NCBI GenBank assembly: GCA_035476575.1
Contig: DATILL010000035.1
Coordinates: forward strand, 1 to 64,000
DNA from: DATILL01 sp035476575
Lineage (GTDB): Bacteria; Actinomycetota; Actinomycetes; Mycobacteriales; JACQDL01
DNA: 64,000 bases
Direction of reading: 5' to 3'
The notes under the pieces: model-generated
What the model was told of the DNA's origin: nothing
The model's input: only the letters and a program-made list of their open reading frames with translations
The model's database searches: none
Made by a program: the position numbers and the translations under genes
Part shown: positions 1-10,364 of the stretch, piece after piece
Numbering within the stretch: the first letter of the stretch is position 1
Layout: each line of letters begins with the position of its first letter

Positions 1-178
1 GGCGCGCAGGCCGGGCAGGTGAGCGAGCAAGGTGGCCGCCGCTCGGGGCGGCGACCACCACGACCCGCCCGGCCAGCGCGGCGGCCAGCCGCGGGGCGAC
101 GCTAGGCCAGGGCGAGCGCGTGCCGGTGTGCCAGGTCAGCCCCCCCGCGATCCCGTCCGGCACGTACAGCACGCACAC
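1..178 (-). CDS. Possible N-terminal fragment of an unknown protein, cut by the window edge
   Basis: Reading the minus strand from a GTG at 178 to the left edge gives an uninterrupted frame with plausible protein character. It begins VCVLYVPDGIAGG and contains a hydrophobic stretch RVVVVAAPSGG. A second possible start, an ATG at 213 beginning MEVVEVAV, lies in a different frame, so a frameshift near 185 is possible. I do not recognise the family. The stretch from 179 to 363 between this and the HNH remnant shows nothing else convincing. Confidence 0.22.
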   Translation of the reverse strand, partial: MCVLYVPDGIAGGLTWHTGTRSPWPSVAPRLAAALAGRVVVVAAPSGGHLARSPARPAR

Positions 179-363
179 CTGCGTGACCGCACGGCCACCT
201 CCACCACCTCCATCCGCCCCGGTACACCAGGCGTGGTGGCCCTCAGCCCACCACCAGACACGCCGCGAACGCGGCCCGGCCGGCAGATCCCCAACAGGCT
301 CGCAAACGACAACACGGAGACCGTGGCGCCGGCGCACCACCTCCTCTTTTCGTGTCATGCTGT

Positions 364-1381
364 TCATTGTCGGTGTCGGTGGTGGCGGATGGGTTTGCGC
401 TCCGGGTCCACCCATCTGGGAGGCAAGAACTCGGGTAGTCCGTCAGGGGCTGTACTCACGTCCCAGCCGTTGTGGTGTACGGCGCGGTGGTGGTGACCGC
501 AGAGGAGGACGCCGTTGTTCTGGTCTGTTCTTCCGCCGTCGGCCCAGTGGACGCAATGGTGGACCTGGCACCACTGGTACAGCCGGTCACACCCGGGGAA
601 ACACACCCGCGGTCCCGGAGAATAATTGCCCGGCGGGCGCCCCGACGTCATGCCAGCTCCCCCGGCCGAGGTCGAGGGGCAGGCTTTCGCCGCCGAGGAC
701 GGCGGGGATGACGTGAGCGTCGCAGGCGAGGCGTTGTACCTGGCTGGCGGGCAGGATGTCGCCGCTGTCCAGCAGCCCTACTCCGGTGGCGGCGGCGAGC
801 TTGTCATACGGCATGGTGACGATGAGGGTGGGTCGTTCGCCGCCGTTGTCCGGCAGGTCCCCGGCGCGCAGCGCGTTCGCCGAGCTCGACGAGGGCGTCA
901 GCCATCCGCTGCCCGTGCGTACGATCATCGCGGACGCCGCTGTCGGGGTCGGCGACGTCGTCCAGGACGCGGCGGCCGAGCAGGGCGACCTCGTCGGGGG
1001 TGAAGGTGCAGCTGTGCCGGACCAGCTCCCGCTCCGCGGCGATGCGGGTCTCGGTCGGGGTCTCGGCCGGCAGCGTCCGGATCGCGTCGGCGATGGCTTG
1101 GGCGTGCTCGACGCTGATCGTGCCATCGGACAGCGCCGCGGCCGTCTCCGTCAGCTCGCGGTCCAGGTCACGAGCGAGCCGGAGCAGCCGTCCCGCCTCG
1201 CCGGGCTGCACGTTCAGGTGTCCCGCAGCCAGGCCTGCATGGTCGGCGCGTCATACGCATGGGCCAAGTCACGGGAATCCGCCTCCCGCACCAGCGGCAG
1301 CAGCAAGGTACCAGCGATCTGTCCAAGCTGCTGATGCAACCGCACCAGCAGCTCATCCACCTGCGCGTCGAAAGCCCCCAC
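364..1381 (-). pseudogene. DUF222/HNH endonuclease (13E12-type), three frameshifts
   Basis: This is a decayed member of the actinobacterial DUF222-HNH family. Homology continues through four reading frames. From a GTG at 1381 the frame runs through DELLVRLHQQLGQIAG to WLRDT, where it hits a TGA at about 1215. One base further on it continues as NVQPGEAGRLLRLARDLD. A second shift near 880 leads to LRAGDLPDNGGERPTLIVTM. A third near 650 leads to the HNH core, in which CFPGCDRLYQWCQVHH, HWADGGRTDQNNG and LLCGHHHRAVHH carry the expected Cys/His pattern. Intact relatives are single ORFs of roughly 400-500 residues, so this copy is also short. The three frameshifts argue for inactivation rather than a single sequencing error. 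Confidence 0.8.
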
Positions 1382-1809
1382 AAACGCGCGTCACGACAAG
1401 AGTCAAGCAGCACCAGAGATCTGCTCGACCACTGAGGCGACCACATCCGACATAGGAGAAGAATAAAGGCGACCACCGACAGAACCGGCCCGCCAACCCG
1501 AGTGCCCAGAAAAGACTTGAGAAACTTCGGTGAGCACAGCGGCGAGCGTCCACAGCAGTCCCGGTGGAAAGCCAGCCGCCGCACAGCGGCTGGCGCGGCA
1601 GCAAACCCCAAACAACAGCACCCACGCCATCCGCTGCGCAACGCCCTTGATACCGCACACGACACCACTCGGGGCATCCGGCAACCTTGGAGGTTATGCA
1701 AAACTCAGCAAGGACCTAGCGATCACCTCGTGACCTGCGAGCATGAGAGTCAGCTAGCTCGATTTCTGCGCATTCTTGCCGGCCCAGGCGCCGCGCTAGG
1801 CGCGGCCGC
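1382..1809. other. Intergenic stretch, no gene recognised
   Basis: About 430 bases separate the HNH remnant from the pentapeptide protein gene, both on the minus strand. The stretch has lower GC and more A-rich words than its surroundings. Open frames on both strands translate to low-quality Arg/Cys/Ser-rich sequence. No RNA gene, hairpin or promoter could be supported. Confidence 0.5.
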
Positions 1810-2424
1810 TCAGGTCAGGTCGGCGCCGTACGCGGCCGCGAACGCCATCGCCTGCGCGACGTCCAGCTTCGCGCCGGTCACGTCGATGCTGTGCCAGTCG
1901 ATGCCGTCCACCCGGCCACCGCGCAGGTCCGACTCCGCCAGCCGGGCGCCGGACAGCCGGGCGTAGGACAGGTCGGCGTCGCGGAGCACCGCCCTGCGCA
2001 GGTCCGCGTCGGTCAGGTCGGCCTCGCGCAGCCGGACGCCGGAGAGGTCGATGCCGGCCAGCCCGGCGCCACGCAGCACGACGTAGGACCAGTCTCCGCC
2101 GTCAACCGTGAGCGGCCGCAGGTTGCCTTCGGTGAAGACCGAGCCGGTCAGCTTGCAGCCGTGGAACGCCGCCCCGAACAGCTCGGTACGCCGGAACGTG
2201 CAGCGCAGGAACGCCGTCCCGTGGTGCTCGCTGGACGACAGCCTGACGCCGGAGAAGTCGCACTCGTCGAACACGCAGCGCCAGGTGGCCAGCTCCAGCA
2301 TCCGCGCGTCGTTGAACCGGCAGCGCAGGAAGTGCGCGTCCGACAGCTCCGCGTACTCCCAGTCGACCCGGGCCAGGTCCTCCTCGACCCGCGGCCCCGT
2401 GCCCGTGCCATCCGGCTCCGGCAT
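1810..2424 (-). CDS. Pentapeptide-repeat protein
   Basis: The 204-residue protein is built mostly of pentapeptide repeats of the A(D/N)LxX type. In the middle they are degenerate (FLRCTFRRTELFGAAF); towards the end they are regular (LSGVRLREADLTDADLRRAV, then DADLSYARLSGARLAESDLR). Such repeats fold into a right-handed quadrilateral beta-helix. Some family members mimic DNA and protect gyrase (MfpA/Qnr), but nothing here proves that role. The gene lies 21 bp downstream of purH on the same strand and may be co-transcribed. No signal peptide or membrane segment is visible, so it is probably cytoplasmic. Confidence 0.85.
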   Translation of the reverse strand: MPEPDGTGTGPRVEEDLARVDWEYAELSDAHFLRCRFNDARMLELATWRCVFDECDFSGVRLSSSEHHGTAFLRCTFRRTELFGAAFHGCKLTGSVFTEGNLRPLTVDGGDWSYVVLRGAGLAGIDLSGVRLREADLTDADLRRAVLRDADLSYARLSGARLAESDLRGGRVDGIDWHSIDVTGAKLDVAQAMAFAAAYGADLT

Positions 2425-2445
2425 GGCTTAGTAGTAGAAGTGGGC

Positions 2446-4029
2446 TCAGTGGTAGAAGTGCCGGACGCCGGTGAGGTACATCGTGACCCCGGCCTGCTTG
2501 GCCGCCGCGATAACCTCCTCGTCCCGCACCGAGCCGCCGGGCTGTACCACCGCCCGCACCCCGCCGTCGATCAGCACACCGAGTCCGTCGGCGAACGGGA
2601 AGTACGCATCCGACGCCGCCACCGTGCCGCGCGCCCGGTCGCCGGCCCGGGCGACCGCCAGCTTGGCCGCGTCGACCCGGTTGACCTGGCCCATCCCGAC
2701 CCCGACGGTGGCGCCGTTGGCGGCAAGCAGGATCGCGTTGGACCGGACCGCCCGGACCGCCCGCCAGGCGAACGCGAGGTCGGCCAGGGTCGCCTCGTCG
2801 GCAGCGTCTCCGGCCGCGAGCCGCCAGCTCGCCGGGTCGTCGCCGGGCTCGGCGACCCCGTCGGCGGTCTGCGCCAGCACGCCGCCCGAGATCCGGCGGA
2901 GCTCCACGCCGTCCGGCCGCCACCGCGGGCAGGCGAGCAGGCGGATGTTCTTCTTCGCCCGCAGCAGGTCGACCGCACCGTCCAGATAGGACGGTGCCAC
3001 CACGACCTCGGTGAAGACCTCGGCCACCTGCTCGGCCATGGCCACGCTGACCGGCCGGTTGGTGGCGATCACCCCGCCGAACGCTGAGACCGGGTCGCAG
3101 GCATGCGCCTTGCGGTGTGCCTCGGCGATGTCCGCGCCGACGGCGATGCCGCACGGGTTGGCATGCTTGATGATCGCCACGCACGGCTGGTCGAAGTCGT
3201 GCGCGGTCCGCCAGGCGGCGTCCGCGTCGACGTAGTTGTTGTACGACATCTCCTTGCCGTGGAGCTGCTCGGCCTGGGCCAGCCCGGGCGGCGCGTCGCG
3301 GTCGACGTACAGCGCCGCCGCCTGGTGCGGGTTCTCGCCGTACCGCAGGATCGCCGCGCGCTCCAACGCGACCCCGGCGAAGGGGGGCCAGCAGGCGGCC
3401 CCCGGGCCGGTCTCCGCCAGCGGCACCAGCGTCCGGGCGAACCAGCCGGCCACCGCCACGTCGTACGCCGCCGTGTGCGCGAACGCCGCCGCTGCCAGCG
3501 TCTGCCGGGCAGCCAGGTCGAACCCGCCGTCGCGCACCGCCACCAGCACCTCGCCATACGCGGCCGGGTCGACGACCACCGCGACGCTGGCGTGGTTCTT
3601 CGCCGCGGCCCGCACCATCGACGGGCCGCCGACGTCGATCTGCTCGATCACGTCGTCGCCCGCCGCGCCGCCGGCCACGGTCTGCCGGAAGGGGTACAGG
3701 TTGGACACCACCAGGTCGAACGGCTCGATGCCCAGGTCGGCGAGCTGGGCCAGGTGGTCGGCGTTGCGGGTGTCGGCGAGCAGGCCGGCGTGCACGGCGG
3801 GGTGCAACGTCTTGACCCGGCCGTCCAGGCACTCGGGGAACCCGGTGAGCTGCTCGACCGCGACGACCGCCACGCCGGCCTCGCGCAGCACCGCCGCGGT
3901 GGAGCCGGTGGACACGATCCGCACGCCGTGCGCAGCCAGCCCACGGCCGAGCTCGACCAGCCCGGTCTTGTCGTACACGCTGATCAGCGCCCGCCGGATC
4001 GGTCGGCGGTCCGCCTGCGGTGGAGTCAC
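2446..4029 (-). CDS. purH: Bifunctional AICAR transformylase / IMP cyclohydrolase
   Basis: The 527-residue protein catalyses the last two steps of de novo IMP synthesis: formylation of AICAR with 10-formyl-THF, then cyclisation of FAICAR. The N-terminal MGS-like cyclohydrolase domain (about residues 10-150) includes [15 protein letters not shown] and the GRVKTLHP motif. The larger transformylase domain carries [17 protein letters not shown] and the active-site IIKHANPCG. The protein ends in RHFYH, as family members typically end near an RHF motif. Length is typical. The GTG start at 4029 overlaps the purN stop (GTGA), so the two are translationally coupled, as in many actinobacteria. Confidence 0.97.
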   Translation of the reverse strand: MTPPQADRRPIRRALISVYDKTGLVELGRGLAAHGVRIVSTGSTAAVLREAGVAVVAVEQLTGFPECLDGRVKTLHPAVHAGLLADTRNADHLAQLADLGIEPFDLVVSNLYPFRQTVAGGAAGDDVIEQIDVGGPSMVRAAAKNHASVAVVVDPAAYGEVLVAVRDGGFDLAARQTLAAAAFAHTAAYDVAVAGWFARTLVPLAETGPGAACWPPFAGVALERAAILRYGENPHQAAALYVDRDAPPGLAQAEQLHGKEMSYNNYVDADAAWRTAHDFDQPCVAIIKHANPCGIAVGADIAEAHRKAHACDPVSAFGGVIATNRPVSVAMAEQVAEVFTEVVVAPSYLDGAVDLLRAKKNIRLLACPRWRPDGVELRRISGGVLAQTADGVAEPGDDPASWRLAAGDAADEATLADLAFAWRAVRAVRSNAILLAANGATVGVGMGQVNRVDAAKLAVARAGDRARGTVAASDAYFPFADGLGVLIDGGVRAVVQPGGSVRDEEVIAAAKQAGVTMYLTGVRHFYH

Positions 4030-4631
4030 GGGATGAGCACCCTTCTGCCCTCGATGTGGTAGCCGTAGCGGACCATCCGGCCCACGGTGTCGACCAGCAG
4101 CGTGCGCTCCACGCCCTTGATCCGCCCGTGCAGGGACGCTACGTCGTCATGCTCGCCGACCGGTACGGCGGCCTGCGCCACGATCGGGCCGGTGTCCACC
4201 CCCGGGTCGACCATGAAGATCGTCACCCCGGTGATCCGGACGCCATAGGCCAGCGCGTCACGCGGCCCGTGCATGCCGGGGAACGAGGGCAGCAGCGCCG
4301 GATGGGAGTTGATGAACCGGCCGGTGAAAGCTGCCAGAAACGCCGTCCCGACCAGCTTCATGAAGCCTGCCGAGATGACCAGGTCGGGCTCGTGCTTGGC
4401 CACGGTCTCGGTCAGCGCCGCATCCCACGCCGGGCGGTCGGGGTAGTCGGACACTCGCACCGTGAACGTCGGCACTCCGGCCCGCTCGGCCCGGGCCAGC
4501 CCCTCGATGCCGTCCCGGTCCGCGCCCACCGCGACCACCTGGGCGCCGTACGCCGAGTCGGCGCAGGCGTCGAGCAGCGCCTGCAGGTTGGTCCCGGAGC
4601 CGGAGACGAGTACGACGAGCCGCGCTGCCAC
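4026..4631 (-). CDS. purN: Phosphoribosylglycinamide formyltransferase
   Basis: This 201-residue enzyme transfers a formyl group from 10-formyl-THF to GAR, step three of purine synthesis. The sequence begins [20 protein letters not shown], the usual GART N-terminus. It contains [10 protein letters not shown] and the [13 protein letters not shown] motif with the catalytic Asn-His, followed by [18 protein letters not shown]. The frame is open upstream of 4631, but that part is Arg/Pro-rich and unlike the family, so the GTG at 4631 is preferred. It lies 10 bp after the PerM-like gene and overlaps purH by 4 bp. Confidence 0.96.
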   Translation of the reverse strand: MAARLVVLVSGSGTNLQALLDACADSAYGAQVVAVGADRDGIEGLARAERAGVPTFTVRVSDYPDRPAWDAALTETVAKHEPDLVISAGFMKLVGTAFLAAFTGRFINSHPALLPSFPGMHGPRDALAYGVRITGVTIFMVDPGVDTGPIVAQAAVPVGEHDDVASLHGRIKGVERTLLVDTVGRMVRYGYHIEGRRVLIP

Positions 4632-4641
4632 GCGGCCAACC

Positions 4642-5817
4642 CTAGCTCGTTGCCCCTCGACGGATGACGGCCGCGGTAGCGGCGCCGGCGACCGCGAGCT
4701 CGAGCGCGCCGGCCAGCCCGACGTGCCAGGGCGACGGGCCGAGGTGGGCCATCCGGCCAGAGCCGAGCGGCCCTCCGGACAGCGCGGCCAACACGGCCAG
4801 CCCGAGACCGGCGAGCACACCCGCCGCCGCTGCCCACCCGGCGGCCACCCGCCAGCCGGCACTGACCCGCTGGCCTACCACGTACCCGGCAAGCACCCCG
4901 GCCAGCACCGGCACGACCAGCACGAACGGCGCGCCGTGCGGCGGCCCCGGTCCGGCCGGCAGCGCGGCCAGCAGCGGGAACGCCGGCACCGGACCGAGAG
5001 TGCCGCCGAACGGCCCGACCGCCGTGCCCACGCCGACGTCGAACCCTGGACCGAGGATGTACGCCGTGGCCCACAACGCCGCGTTCGGCACGTACAGCAG
5101 CCCGGCTACGGCCAGCCCGGCTCCCTCGGCCAGGCCAGGGGCCAGCCCCCGCGACACCCCGACCGCCCGCTGATGACCCAGCACCAGGGCGAGCCCGGCC
5201 AGCACCGCACCGGCCGCTACCAGCACGGTCACCGCCACCGCGGCGGCCCGGCCAGCCGCCCGGGCGCCGGCCGGCAGCAGCCCCGCCAGCCTGCGACGCA
5301 GCTCAGAGCTGGCCAGCAGGCCAACGCCGCCGGCACCGACCGCCAGCCCACCGGCGCCGAGCAGCGTGGCGAGGGGGTCGACCCGCACCGCCGCAGTGTC
5401 GGCCAGGCCGGTGCCCAGCACAACCAGGACGGCGTAGGAGCAGGCCAGCGCCGCCAGCGCCTTGGCCGAGGTGGCCACCGCACCGTCCAGCAACCGGGCC
5501 AGCGACGTGCCGGCGCGGTACAGCAGCACGCCCGGCAGCAGGGTCAACCCCAGCGGCACCAGCCCGACGTCGGCGAGCAGGAGCTGCAGCCGACCATGGT
5601 GCGCCAGCAGCCACGCCTGGGTGGCCACCCGCACCGCGTCCCCCGCCGAGGCGTGGGTCGACGACAGCCCCCAGCCCAGCAGTACCAGCGAGGAGGTGAC
5701 GGCGAAACCGGCCAGTGCGGCGGTGGCCGCCGCCACGAACGCCGACCAGACCGTCGATGGGCGGCGACCCATCCCCGCGGCACCGCCCCGGCCCGGCCCG
5801 GCCAGCGTCTCGGTCAC
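4642..5817 (-). CDS. DUF6350 integral membrane protein, PerM-like
   Basis: This protein of about 391 residues is very hydrophobic, with roughly nine to ten membrane segments. Its position directly upstream of purN-purH matches M. tuberculosis perM (Rv0955), which is linked to cell division and persistence. That assignment rests on gene order and topology, not on catalytic motifs. The GTG at 5817 (VTETLAGPG) is preferred; the first predicted membrane segment begins about 25 residues later (VWSAFVAAATAALAGF). A start at the downstream MGRRPSTVW is also possible. The gene for a second membrane protein lies upstream, beyond a repeat array. Confidence 0.8.
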   Translation of the reverse strand: MTETLAGPGRGGAAGMGRRPSTVWSAFVAAATAALAGFAVTSSLVLLGWGLSSTHASAGDAVRVATQAWLLAHHGRLQLLLADVGLVPLGLTLLPGVLLYRAGTSLARLLDGAVATSAKALAALACSYAVLVVLGTGLADTAAVRVDPLATLLGAGGLAVGAGGVGLLASSELRRRLAGLLPAGARAAGRAAAVAVTVLVAAGAVLAGLALVLGHQRAVGVSRGLAPGLAEGAGLAVAGLLYVPNAALWATAYILGPGFDVGVGTAVGPFGGTLGPVPAFPLLAALPAGPGPPHGAPFVLVVPVLAGVLAGYVVGQRVSAGWRVAAGWAAAAGVLAGLGLAVLAALSGGPLGSGRMAHLGPSPWHVGLAGALELAVAGAATAAVIRRGATS

Positions 5818-5886
5818 CCCGTGACTGTCGCATCGACCGGCCGGCACACCGGACAGGCGCGCCGCGCCCACCCGCCGTGTTACCCC

Positions 5887-6017
5887 GTGTGGTCACCTAC
5901 CGGCGTTGTGGTCACCTGTCGTTGCCCAAGGCCCCCGTGTGGTCACCTACCGGCGTTGTGGTCACCTCTTGTTGGTCGAGGACCCCAAGAGGTCACCACA
6001 CGGCGTTGTGGTGACCT
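5887..6017. repeat. GGTSACC intergenic repeat array, copy 1
   Basis: Six copies of the quasi-palindromic heptamer GGTCACC/GGTGACC are embedded in longer repeated words such as GTGGTCACCTACCGGCGTTG, which occurs twice here. Spacing alternates between about 19 bp and 30-45 bp. The array fills the gap between the PerM-like gene and its upstream membrane-protein gene. The same motif recurs near 20.8 and 39.7 kb. Function unknown. Confidence 0.8.
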
Positions 6018-6032
6018 CTTGTTGTGGCGTGG

Positions 6033-7115
6033 CTACGGCTGCTGGCCCCAACCGCCCTGCGGCGGCGGGGGCGGCTGAGGCGGCGGCCACCCACCCTGCT
6101 GCGGCGGCTGGTCCAGTGGCGGCTGGCCCCAGCCTGGTGGCGGCGGCGCGGCCGGCTGGCCACCGTTGGCCGGGCCGCCGGTCTGCGGCGCCGCCGGGGT
6201 GCTCCCGCTCGGCCAGCCGGACGGCTGGGCCGGCGGCGGCTGCCCCCACTGCGGCGGCTGCTCAGGCTGGCCCCACTGCGGCTGCTGCTCCCACTGCGGC
6301 TGGCCCCACTGCTGTTGCGGCTGGCCCCACTGCGGCGCCTGCTGAGCCTGCGCGTGCTGGGACTGCCGCTTAGCCAGGATGCCCTTGACCGTGTCCAGGG
6401 CGCCGGAACTCAAGAAAGCCAGGATGACCCCGGCGTTCACTGCAAGCACCAGCAGCAACCCAACCCACTGCGCCCAGCCACGAACGATGTAGTCACCCCC
6501 GGGCTTGTTGACGAAGGTGACCAGCCAGAAGATGTCGGCGACGATCAGCAGGGCAACAGCGGTCAGCTCAGCCGGGATGGCAGCCGGCAGCACCTTCAGC
6601 GCCTTGACCACAAACAGCACAACGATCACCAAGAAGAGGATCAGCGCGGCTGTGGTGACGCCACGCTCCCAGGCACTGGCTGCACCGACATCGCCGTAGC
6701 CGCGCTTGCACGCCTCGACGGCGGCCGAGCTGTCCGGCAGCCCTGGAAAACCGACCTGGGCCTGGCACAGCTTGTCGAGGTTCGCCCCGTACCACTTGAA
6801 GAAGCTGACGATGAACAGCAGCAGCCCGCCACCAATCGCGATCACGCCACCGGGCATGATCGACTGCAGGTCGAACCCGATGCGGCGCTTCGGCGGCACG
6901 GCGTACGGGGGTGGCGGGCCGTAGGCAGGCTGACCGTACGCGGGCTGGCCCCACTGCTGCTGCGGCGGCTGTGGGTAACCGCCCTGGGGCGCCGGCGGGG
7001 GCGCTTGATGCGGGTACCCACCCTGCTGCGGGTAGCCACCCTGCTGGGGGTACCCACCGCCCTGCGGGTTGAAGCCGCCGGGCGGGTTGTTGTAGCCGCC
7101 CATCTGATCCGACAT
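6033..7115 (-). CDS. Rv0954-like (DUF5336-type) membrane protein with Gly/Pro/Gln-rich ends
   Basis: The 360-residue protein has three parts. An N-terminal low-complexity region of about 85 residues repeats GGYPQQ units. A core carries about four membrane segments, for example PGGVIAIGGGLLLFIVSFF, TTAALILFLVIVVLFVVKAL and AVALLIVADIFWLVTFV. A C-terminal tail repeats QPQWGQP. This layout and the place beside perM match mycobacterial Rv0954. The ATG at 7115 is chosen because GGGAAGG lies just upstream; the longer frame adds unlikely Arg-rich residues. Disordered Pro/Gln tails on a four-helix core suggest a scaffold at the cell envelope, but function is unproven. Confidence 0.82.
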   Translation of the reverse strand: MSDQMGGYNNPPGGFNPQGGGYPQQGGYPQQGGYPHQAPPPAPQGGYPQPPQQQWGQPAYGQPAYGPPPPYAVPPKRRIGFDLQSIMPGGVIAIGGGLLLFIVSFFKWYGANLDKLCQAQVGFPGLPDSSAAVEACKRGYGDVGAASAWERGVTTAALILFLVIVVLFVVKALKVLPAAIPAELTAVALLIVADIFWLVTFVNKPGGDYIVRGWAQWVGLLLVLAVNAGVILAFLSSGALDTVKGILAKRQSQHAQAQQAPQWGQPQQQWGQPQWEQQPQWGQPEQPPQWGQPPPAQPSGWPSGSTPAAPQTGGPANGGQPAAPPPPGWGQPPLDQPPQQGGWPPPQPPPPPQGGWGQQP

Positions 7116-7404
7116 GAGACCTTCCCTCGTCACGTCATCAGTGCGGGCCACAGCGTGCCCGCCGTACCGCGCGCGCCACAAGTCTCCACACCGCGCGCTG
7201 TGCTGTAGCGATCCGTGACGCCACGACCCGGGTTTCCCCGCTGGCAGCGTGGACCGGACACTACCCGACGGCTGAGATCCGCCAGCGTCGTTGTCGGTTT
7301 AACCGCCAGCATTACCCTCGGTCGCCATCCCAGTCCAGCCGGAACCGACAAAACATCACCAAGTCGCCCTCTCGGGCTCACCAGCGGTGCACTTGGCCGA
7401 ACCG

Positions 7405-7881
7405 TCAGAGTCCGGACGGCGGCTGCGGCGTACCCGGGGTCTGCCCGAGCCTGCGCAGGTCGCCGCCCGTCGCCCGAAACGCCAGGAACGACGCCACGGC
7501 CGCCGCGATCGCGCTGATCAACCCGAGGTACAGCCCGAAGCCGGCGCCGACGCCCGTGTCCAGGGTGATCCAGCGCAGCAGAATCAGCAGCACCGCGAAC
7601 CCGGACAGGCCGAGCGTGACCACCGCGACCGGCAGGGGCAGGCTGACCTGCACCCCGGCCGCCTTGGCGAACACCAGTCCGGCTGCCGCCACCAGCAGCA
7701 GCGTCGCGAACCAGCTCGCGAACGAATGCCACGCGTTGACGCTGCCTGAGGCAACCTCGATGCCGCCGAACTTCAGGCTGATCGTGTACCACGCGAAGAA
7801 GCTGGCGATGAAGGCCAGCACCCCTGCCCCGATCACCACCCAGTCGAGAGTGGACACCTTTTTGGGATCGAATCCCGCCAT
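7405..7881 (-). CDS. Small four-helix membrane protein
   Basis: The 158-residue protein has about four membrane segments, beginning with VVIGAGVLAFIASFFAWY and ending with LGLISAIAAAVASFLAF. A short polar region before the last helices and a Pro-rich tail (TPGTPQPPSGL) resemble the core of the preceding Rv0954-like protein without its Gln-rich arms, so the two may be paralogues. GGAGG lies 8 bp before the ATG. Upstream, at about 7898-7932, two near-identical GTAGAGG(G)CCTCCCT words stand in tandem. Function unknown. Confidence 0.72.
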   Translation of the reverse strand: MAGFDPKKVSTLDWVVIGAGVLAFIASFFAWYTISLKFGGIEVASGSVNAWHSFASWFATLLLVAAAGLVFAKAAGVQVSLPLPVAVVTLGLSGFAVLLILLRWITLDTGVGAGFGLYLGLISAIAAAVASFLAFRATGGDLRRLGQTPGTPQPPSGL

Positions 7882-8104
7882 ACCACTACGCCTCCTTTAG
7901 GTAGAGGGCCTCCCTGAGGTAGAGGCCTCCCTAGGCAGAGCGGCCATCCGCTAGCAAGCGACCGTACCGCTGTGCACTCCGCGACCGGTCGACAATCCGC
8001 GAGCCACCGACGAACGGGCAGGAAGATCCGCCCGGAGATGCAGTGTCAGAATGGCGCACCACCCTCCAAGCCGGTCCGGACCTCACCAGACCGGGACAGC
8101 CCGC

Positions 8105-9016
8105 CTACGCTGTGTGGTCAACGCTACCCCCGGTCATCAGCTCGCGCATCAGCCCAGCGGTCTCGCTCGGCGTCCTGCCGACCTTGACCCCGACCGCCTC
8201 CAGGGCGTCCTTCTTAGCCTGCGCGGTACCGGCGGAGCCGGAGACAATGGCGCCGGCGTGGCCCATCGTCTTGCCCTCCGGCGCGGTGAAGCCGGCCACG
8301 TAACCCACCACCGGCTTGGTCACGCTGGCCATGATGTAGTCGGCCGCGCGCTCCTCGGCGTCCCCGCCGATCTCGCCGATCAGCACGATCGCGTCGGTCT
8401 CCGGGTCCGCCTCGAACGCCGCGAGCGCGTCGATGTGGGTGGTGCCGATGACCGGGTCGCCCCCGATGCCGACGCAGGAGGAGAAGCCGACGTCGCGCAG
8501 CTCATACATCATCTGGTAGGTCAGCGTGCCCGACTTGCTGACCAGCCCGACCCGGCCCGGCTTGGTGATGTCAGCGGGGATGATGCCGGCGTTGGACCGG
8601 CCGGGGCTGATCAGGCCGGGACAGTTCGGCCCGATGATCCGGGTGCCGCTGCCCTGCGCGTATGCCCAGAAGCCGGCCGTGTCGTGCACCGGGATGCCCT
8701 CGGTGATCACGACGCACAGCCCGACGCCGGCGTCCACCGCTTCCAGTACGGCGGCCTTGGCAAACCGCGGCGGCACGAACACGACGGTGACATCCGCGCC
8801 GGTCTCGGCCACCGCCTCCGCGACGGAGCCGAAGACCGGCAGCGTGACCCCCGAGCCGGCGGTGTCGAAGTCGACCTTCTGGCCGCCCTTGCCCGGGGTG
8901 ACGCCCCCCACGACCTGGGCGCCCGAGCGCAGCATCCGCTGGGTGTGCCTGCGGCCCTCGGAGCCGGTCATGCCCTGCACGATGATCCTGCTGTGCTCGG
9001 TCAGCCAGATCGCCAT
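8105..9016 (-). CDS. sucD: Succinyl-CoA synthetase, alpha subunit
   Basis: The 303-residue subunit of the TCA-cycle enzyme carries the CoA-binding domain and the phosphorylated histidine. [20 protein letters not shown] is the normal N-terminus, which sets the start at 9016. GPNCPGLI and the active-site [20 protein letters not shown] are present. The gene starts one base after the sucC stop, so it is the second cistron of a two-gene operon. Length and motifs are standard. Confidence 0.97.
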   Translation of the reverse strand: MAIWLTEHSRIIVQGMTGSEGRRHTQRMLRSGAQVVGGVTPGKGGQKVDFDTAGSGVTLPVFGSVAEAVAETGADVTVVFVPPRFAKAAVLEAVDAGVGLCVVITEGIPVHDTAGFWAYAQGSGTRIIGPNCPGLISPGRSNAGIIPADITKPGRVGLVSKSGTLTYQMMYELRDVGFSSCVGIGGDPVIGTTHIDALAAFEADPETDAIVLIGEIGGDAEERAADYIMASVTKPVVGYVAGFTAPEGKTMGHAGAIVSGSAGTAQAKKDALEAVGVKVGRTPSETAGLMRELMTGGSVDHTA

Positions 9017-9017
9017 G

Positions 9018-10196
9018 TCACGCCCCCTGCGCGGCAAGCTCGGCGGCCCGGTCGGCCGCACCGTCCATCGTGTCCACCTGCTCGACGCCGGGCAGCCCGG
9101 CCTCGGCCAGGATCCGCCGGCCCAGCTCGGCGTTGTTGCCGTCCAGCCGGACCACCAGCGGGCGGGTCACCTGCTCGCCGCGCGACTCCAGAAGCTGGAA
9201 GGCATGCACGATGCCGTTGGCCACCGCGTCGCAGGCGGTGATGCCGCCGAAGACGTTGACGAACACGCTGCGCACCGCCGGGTCGGACAGGATGATCTCC
9301 AGCCCGTTGGCCATCACCTCGGCGGAAGCGCCGCCGCCGATGTCGAGGAAGTTCGCCGGCGTGACGCCACCGTGTGCCTCGCCCGCGTAGGCGACCACGT
9401 CCAGGGTGGACATGACCAGGCCGGCGCCGTTGCCGATGATGCCGACCTCGCCGTCCAGCTTGACGTAGTTGAGGTCCCGGTCCTTGGCGGCCTGCTCCAG
9501 CGGGTCGGTGGCCTCCTTGTCGGCGAGCGCGGCATGCGCCGGCTGGCGAAAAGCGGCGTTGTCGTCCAAGGTGACCTTGCCGTCCAGCGCGACGATCCGG
9601 CCGTCCGGGGTCTTGACCAGCGGGTTGACCTCGACCAGCGTGGCATCCTCGGCGACGAAACAGTCCCACAGCCTGGCGACCACCTCGGCGGCCTGGTCGA
9701 GGACGTCGGCAGGGAACCCGCCAAGCACCAGGATCTCCCGGGCCGCGGCCTCGTCGACGCCGGCCAACGGGCTGACCGGCACCCGGGCCAGCGCCTCGGG
9801 CTTCTCGACGGCGACCTGCTCGATCTCCATGCCACCCTCGCGCGAGGCCATGGCGAGGAAGGTCCGGTTGGCCCGGTCGAGCAGGAAGGAGAAGTAGTAC
9901 TCCTCGGCGATCTCGCTCGCCTCGGTCACCAGGACCCGATAGACGGTGTGTCCCTTGATGTCCATGCCGAGGATGGCGGCGGCCCTCTCCGCAGCCTCGG
10001 CGGGAGTGGCGGCCAGCTTCACCCCGCCGGCCTTACCGCGCCCGCCGGTCTTCACCTGCGCCTTGACCACGACCGGGCCACCGAGCCGCTCAGCCACGGC
10101 GCGCGCCTGCTCCGGGGTCTCCGCCACGGCGCCCGGCAGCACCGGGACGCCGTGCTGGGCAAAGAGGTCCTTCGCCTGGTACTCGAACAGATCCAC
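9018..10196 (-). CDS. sucC: Succinyl-CoA synthetase, beta subunit
   Basis: The 392-residue ATP-grasp subunit begins [19 protein letters not shown] from a GTG at 10196. It contains [20 protein letters not shown] (nucleotide-binding loop region), [15 protein letters not shown] and [19 protein letters not shown]. It pairs with SucD to convert succinyl-CoA to succinate with nucleoside triphosphate formation. The sequence upstream of the GTG in the same frame (Arg/Gly-rich) does not match the family. The operon faces away from the antitoxin remnant at 10.36 kb across about 160 bp of presumed promoter DNA. Confidence 0.97.
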   Translation of the reverse strand: MDLFEYQAKDLFAQHGVPVLPGAVAETPEQARAVAERLGGPVVVKAQVKTGGRGKAGGVKLAATPAEAAERAAAILGMDIKGHTVYRVLVTEASEIAEEYYFSFLLDRANRTFLAMASREGGMEIEQVAVEKPEALARVPVSPLAGVDEAAAREILVLGGFPADVLDQAAEVVARLWDCFVAEDATLVEVNPLVKTPDGRIVALDGKVTLDDNAAFRQPAHAALADKEATDPLEQAAKDRDLNYVKLDGEVGIIGNGAGLVMSTLDVVAYAGEAHGGVTPANFLDIGGGASAEVMANGLEIILSDPAVRSVFVNVFGGITACDAVANGIVHAFQLLESRGEQVTRPLVVRLDGNNAELGRRILAEAGLPGVEQVDTMDGAADRAAELAAQGA

Positions 10197-10336
10197 CGTG
10201 CGACCGTCCCGCTTTCGCCCGTCTCGGTTGCCTGCGGGCAGACTAGCCCGACCGCCGACCCTGCCGACTCGCGCCACCCGTGAACCCGCTCACCCGGCCC
10301 ACCATCTAGACCCATCGGACGGCGCCAGACCACAAC

Positions 10337-10364
10337 TCTGATCTATGAGGTCTGATCTATGAGA
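10337..10364 (+). promoter_or_regulatory. Tandem 14-bp direct repeat over the antitoxin start
   Basis: TCTGATCTATGAGG at 10337-10350 is followed immediately by TCTGATCTATGAGA at 10351-10364. The second copy contains the ATG of the antitoxin frame at 10359. Tandem repeats overlapping the start are compatible with an autoregulatory operator of a YefM/Phd-type protein, but they could also be a simple duplication. Confidence 0.45.

Noticed and set aside
2102..3832. 576-residue minus-strand open frame over purH
   Set aside because: Arg/Gly/Pro-rich shadow in another frame of purH, as expected at very high GC.
5887..6017. CRISPR-like array
   Set aside because: Repeats are short, change orientation and have irregular spacing, and no cas genes are in the window.
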